Assembly: GCA_025965815.1 (NCBI GenBank)
Contig: JAOPWF010000517.1
Location: 1-15,094, forward strand
Length of the DNA: 15,094 nt
From: Mycobacterium sp.
GTDB lineage: Bacteria > Actinomycetota > Actinomycetes > Mycobacteriales > Mycobacteriaceae
Direction: 5' to 3'
Of the stretch, positions 14,204-15,094 are shown piece after piece. The notes below the pieces were generated by a model. The model had not been told where the DNA came from and made no database searches. It was given only the letters and a program-made list of their open reading frames with translations. Position 1 is the first letter of the stretch, and the number at the start of each line of letters is the position of its first letter. Both the position numbers and the translations under genes were made by a program.

Positions 14204-15094
14204 TCACTCGCTACGAAGCGCCTCGAAGATCTCCCGATAGTGCAGGTGGGCCATGAAATGACCGCCGCTACAGACACGCAGCCTGGCGCCCGGAATCCGC
14301 CGTGCGAGCTCCGGGGCCCAATCCCGGTCGATCAGGTCGTCCTCGGCACCGCCCCACACGTCCACCGGCAGGCGAAGATCTTCGGGCGCAAAACCCCACG
14401 GCCGCGCCCAGGCCCGGTAGTCCTCGACGACCCCCTGCATGCGGCGTAGCGCCTCGGACGACATGGCCGAAAAGCCCGCGAACCCGTCGGCCCGTAGTAC
14501 CGCAGCGTCGGCCTCGCCGAGTTCACTGGCCGCCGTCTCCCATACAGCCTCGGCGCATACCGCGCTGCTCAACCCATCGCCCAAAAGCATTGCCGCGAAT
14601 TCATTCCCCGCGCTGCGAAAGCCGGGTGTACACGCGGTCTAGGCAGCTGCGCGAACACCGCCCGATCAGTCAGCGGCAGCGCGCCGGCGATGATCGCGTT
14701 CCGGGTCACCCGTGGGCACAGCGCGTACCCGATCGCGGCGGCGTACGGGCCGCCCATCGACCAGCCCATGGCGGTGAAGCTGTAGACGGCGAGTTGGTTC
14801 ATCAACTCGTCGACGTCGGCGGCCCAGTCGAGGACCGTGCGCCCCGGCGCCGGGTCGGACAGCCCGATGCCGGGGTGATCGGGCGAGATCACCCTAACTC
14901 CGGCGTCCAGGGCGACGGGTGCCGCGGCGGCGACGTCGAGACGGCAGGCCAGACCGCCGTGCGCGTTCACGACGACCGCGCCATTCGGGTCGCCGTACTG
15001 CGCGAAACCCAGCTGCCTGGCCGTCGCGAAGACGGATGACGCGATCTTCGGCGTCCACGGGGACTTCGACCATGGCCGCCTCCTCCTCTGACGG
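14204..15094 (-). pseudogene. Alpha/beta hydrolase, frameshifted and running off the right edge
   Basis: Two frames together encode one alpha/beta hydrolase. The upstream frame is open from the right edge and includes SSVFATARQLGFAQYGDPNG, VVVNAHGGLACRLDV (HGG oxyanion site), VISPDHPGIGLSDP and the nucleophile elbow GWSMGG (Ser codon near 14760). It ends at a TGA at 14569-14571. The second frame, open from about 14638, carries EDYRAWARPWGFAPEDLR, WGGAEDDLIDRDW (acid) and CSGGHFMAH (His codon near 14260). The shift between about 14590 and 14640 corresponds to loss of one base. All triad residues survive, so either the mutation is recent or there is a base error. The true start is beyond the window or at an internal GTG such as 14970. 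Substrate unknown. Confidence 0.8.

Noticed and set aside
1..15094. CRISPR array, tRNA, insertion sequence or attachment site
   Set aside because: No regularly spaced repeats, no cloverleaf-like segment and no transposase or integrase motifs were seen in any frame.

Overview
The window looks like chromosomal DNA of a non-tuberculous Mycobacterium/Mycolicibacterium-type actinobacterium. It has high GC, many GTG starts and a gene order that matches, from memory, the M. tuberculosis block Rv1815 to Rv1826 read in reverse. Recognisable members are gcvH, the DUF881 / small basic protein / DUF881 trio, pgsA2, secA2, bacA (Rv1819c type), an Rv1817-type flavoprotein, an Rv1816-type TetR regulator and an Rv1815-type secreted trypsin-fold protein. 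ilvG and the PE_PGRS gene that I recall between these genes in M. tuberculosis are not here.

Left part (1-5515, minus strand): a tightly packed run secA2 > pgsA2 > DUF881 > Sbp > DUF881 > gcvH, with gaps or overlaps of 2 to 32 nt, reads as one operon. It combines accessory protein export, phospholipid synthesis, membrane proteins of unknown role and the glycine cleavage H protein. Just upstream (5520-6268) is a scar. An N-terminally truncated GNAT acetyltransferase (-) and the multiply frameshifted C-terminal remnant of a FAD monooxygenase (+) meet where both have lost their 5' ends. A single deletion between two divergent genes explains this, and it may have removed the original promoter of the secA2 operon.

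Middle (6373-10278): bacA (+) converges on a two-gene unit (-) made of a VOC-fold protein and a FAD enzyme. The enzyme carries the Tyr / Tyr-x-Ser arrangement described for 3-ketosteroid delta4-(5alpha)-dehydrogenase. A textbook KstR-type palindrome (TnnAACnnGTTnnA) lies 34 nt before the VOC start, which ties this unit to steroid/cholesterol catabolism.

Right-middle (10275-12174): two ArsR-SRPBCC gene pairs of different subfamilies are transcribed divergently from one AT-rich 115-nt region. That region holds two near-consensus SigA-type promoters and one TGCCA-centred dyad on each side. One promoter predicts a leaderless mRNA starting on the GTG of its ArsR gene. The pairs sit next to the KstR-controlled steroid genes and are the best candidate here for an undescribed regulatory module.

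Right part (12175-15094): a TetR regulator (-) is divergent from a Ddn-type deazaflavin (F420)-dependent nitroreductase (+), with two copies of a 19-bp dyad-containing operator candidate between them. The nitroreductase stop overlaps the stop of the secreted Rv1815-type protein (-). The window ends inside an alpha/beta hydrolase gene (-) that is interrupted by a frameshift and runs off the right edge. No tRNA, rRNA, CRISPR array or insertion sequence was seen.
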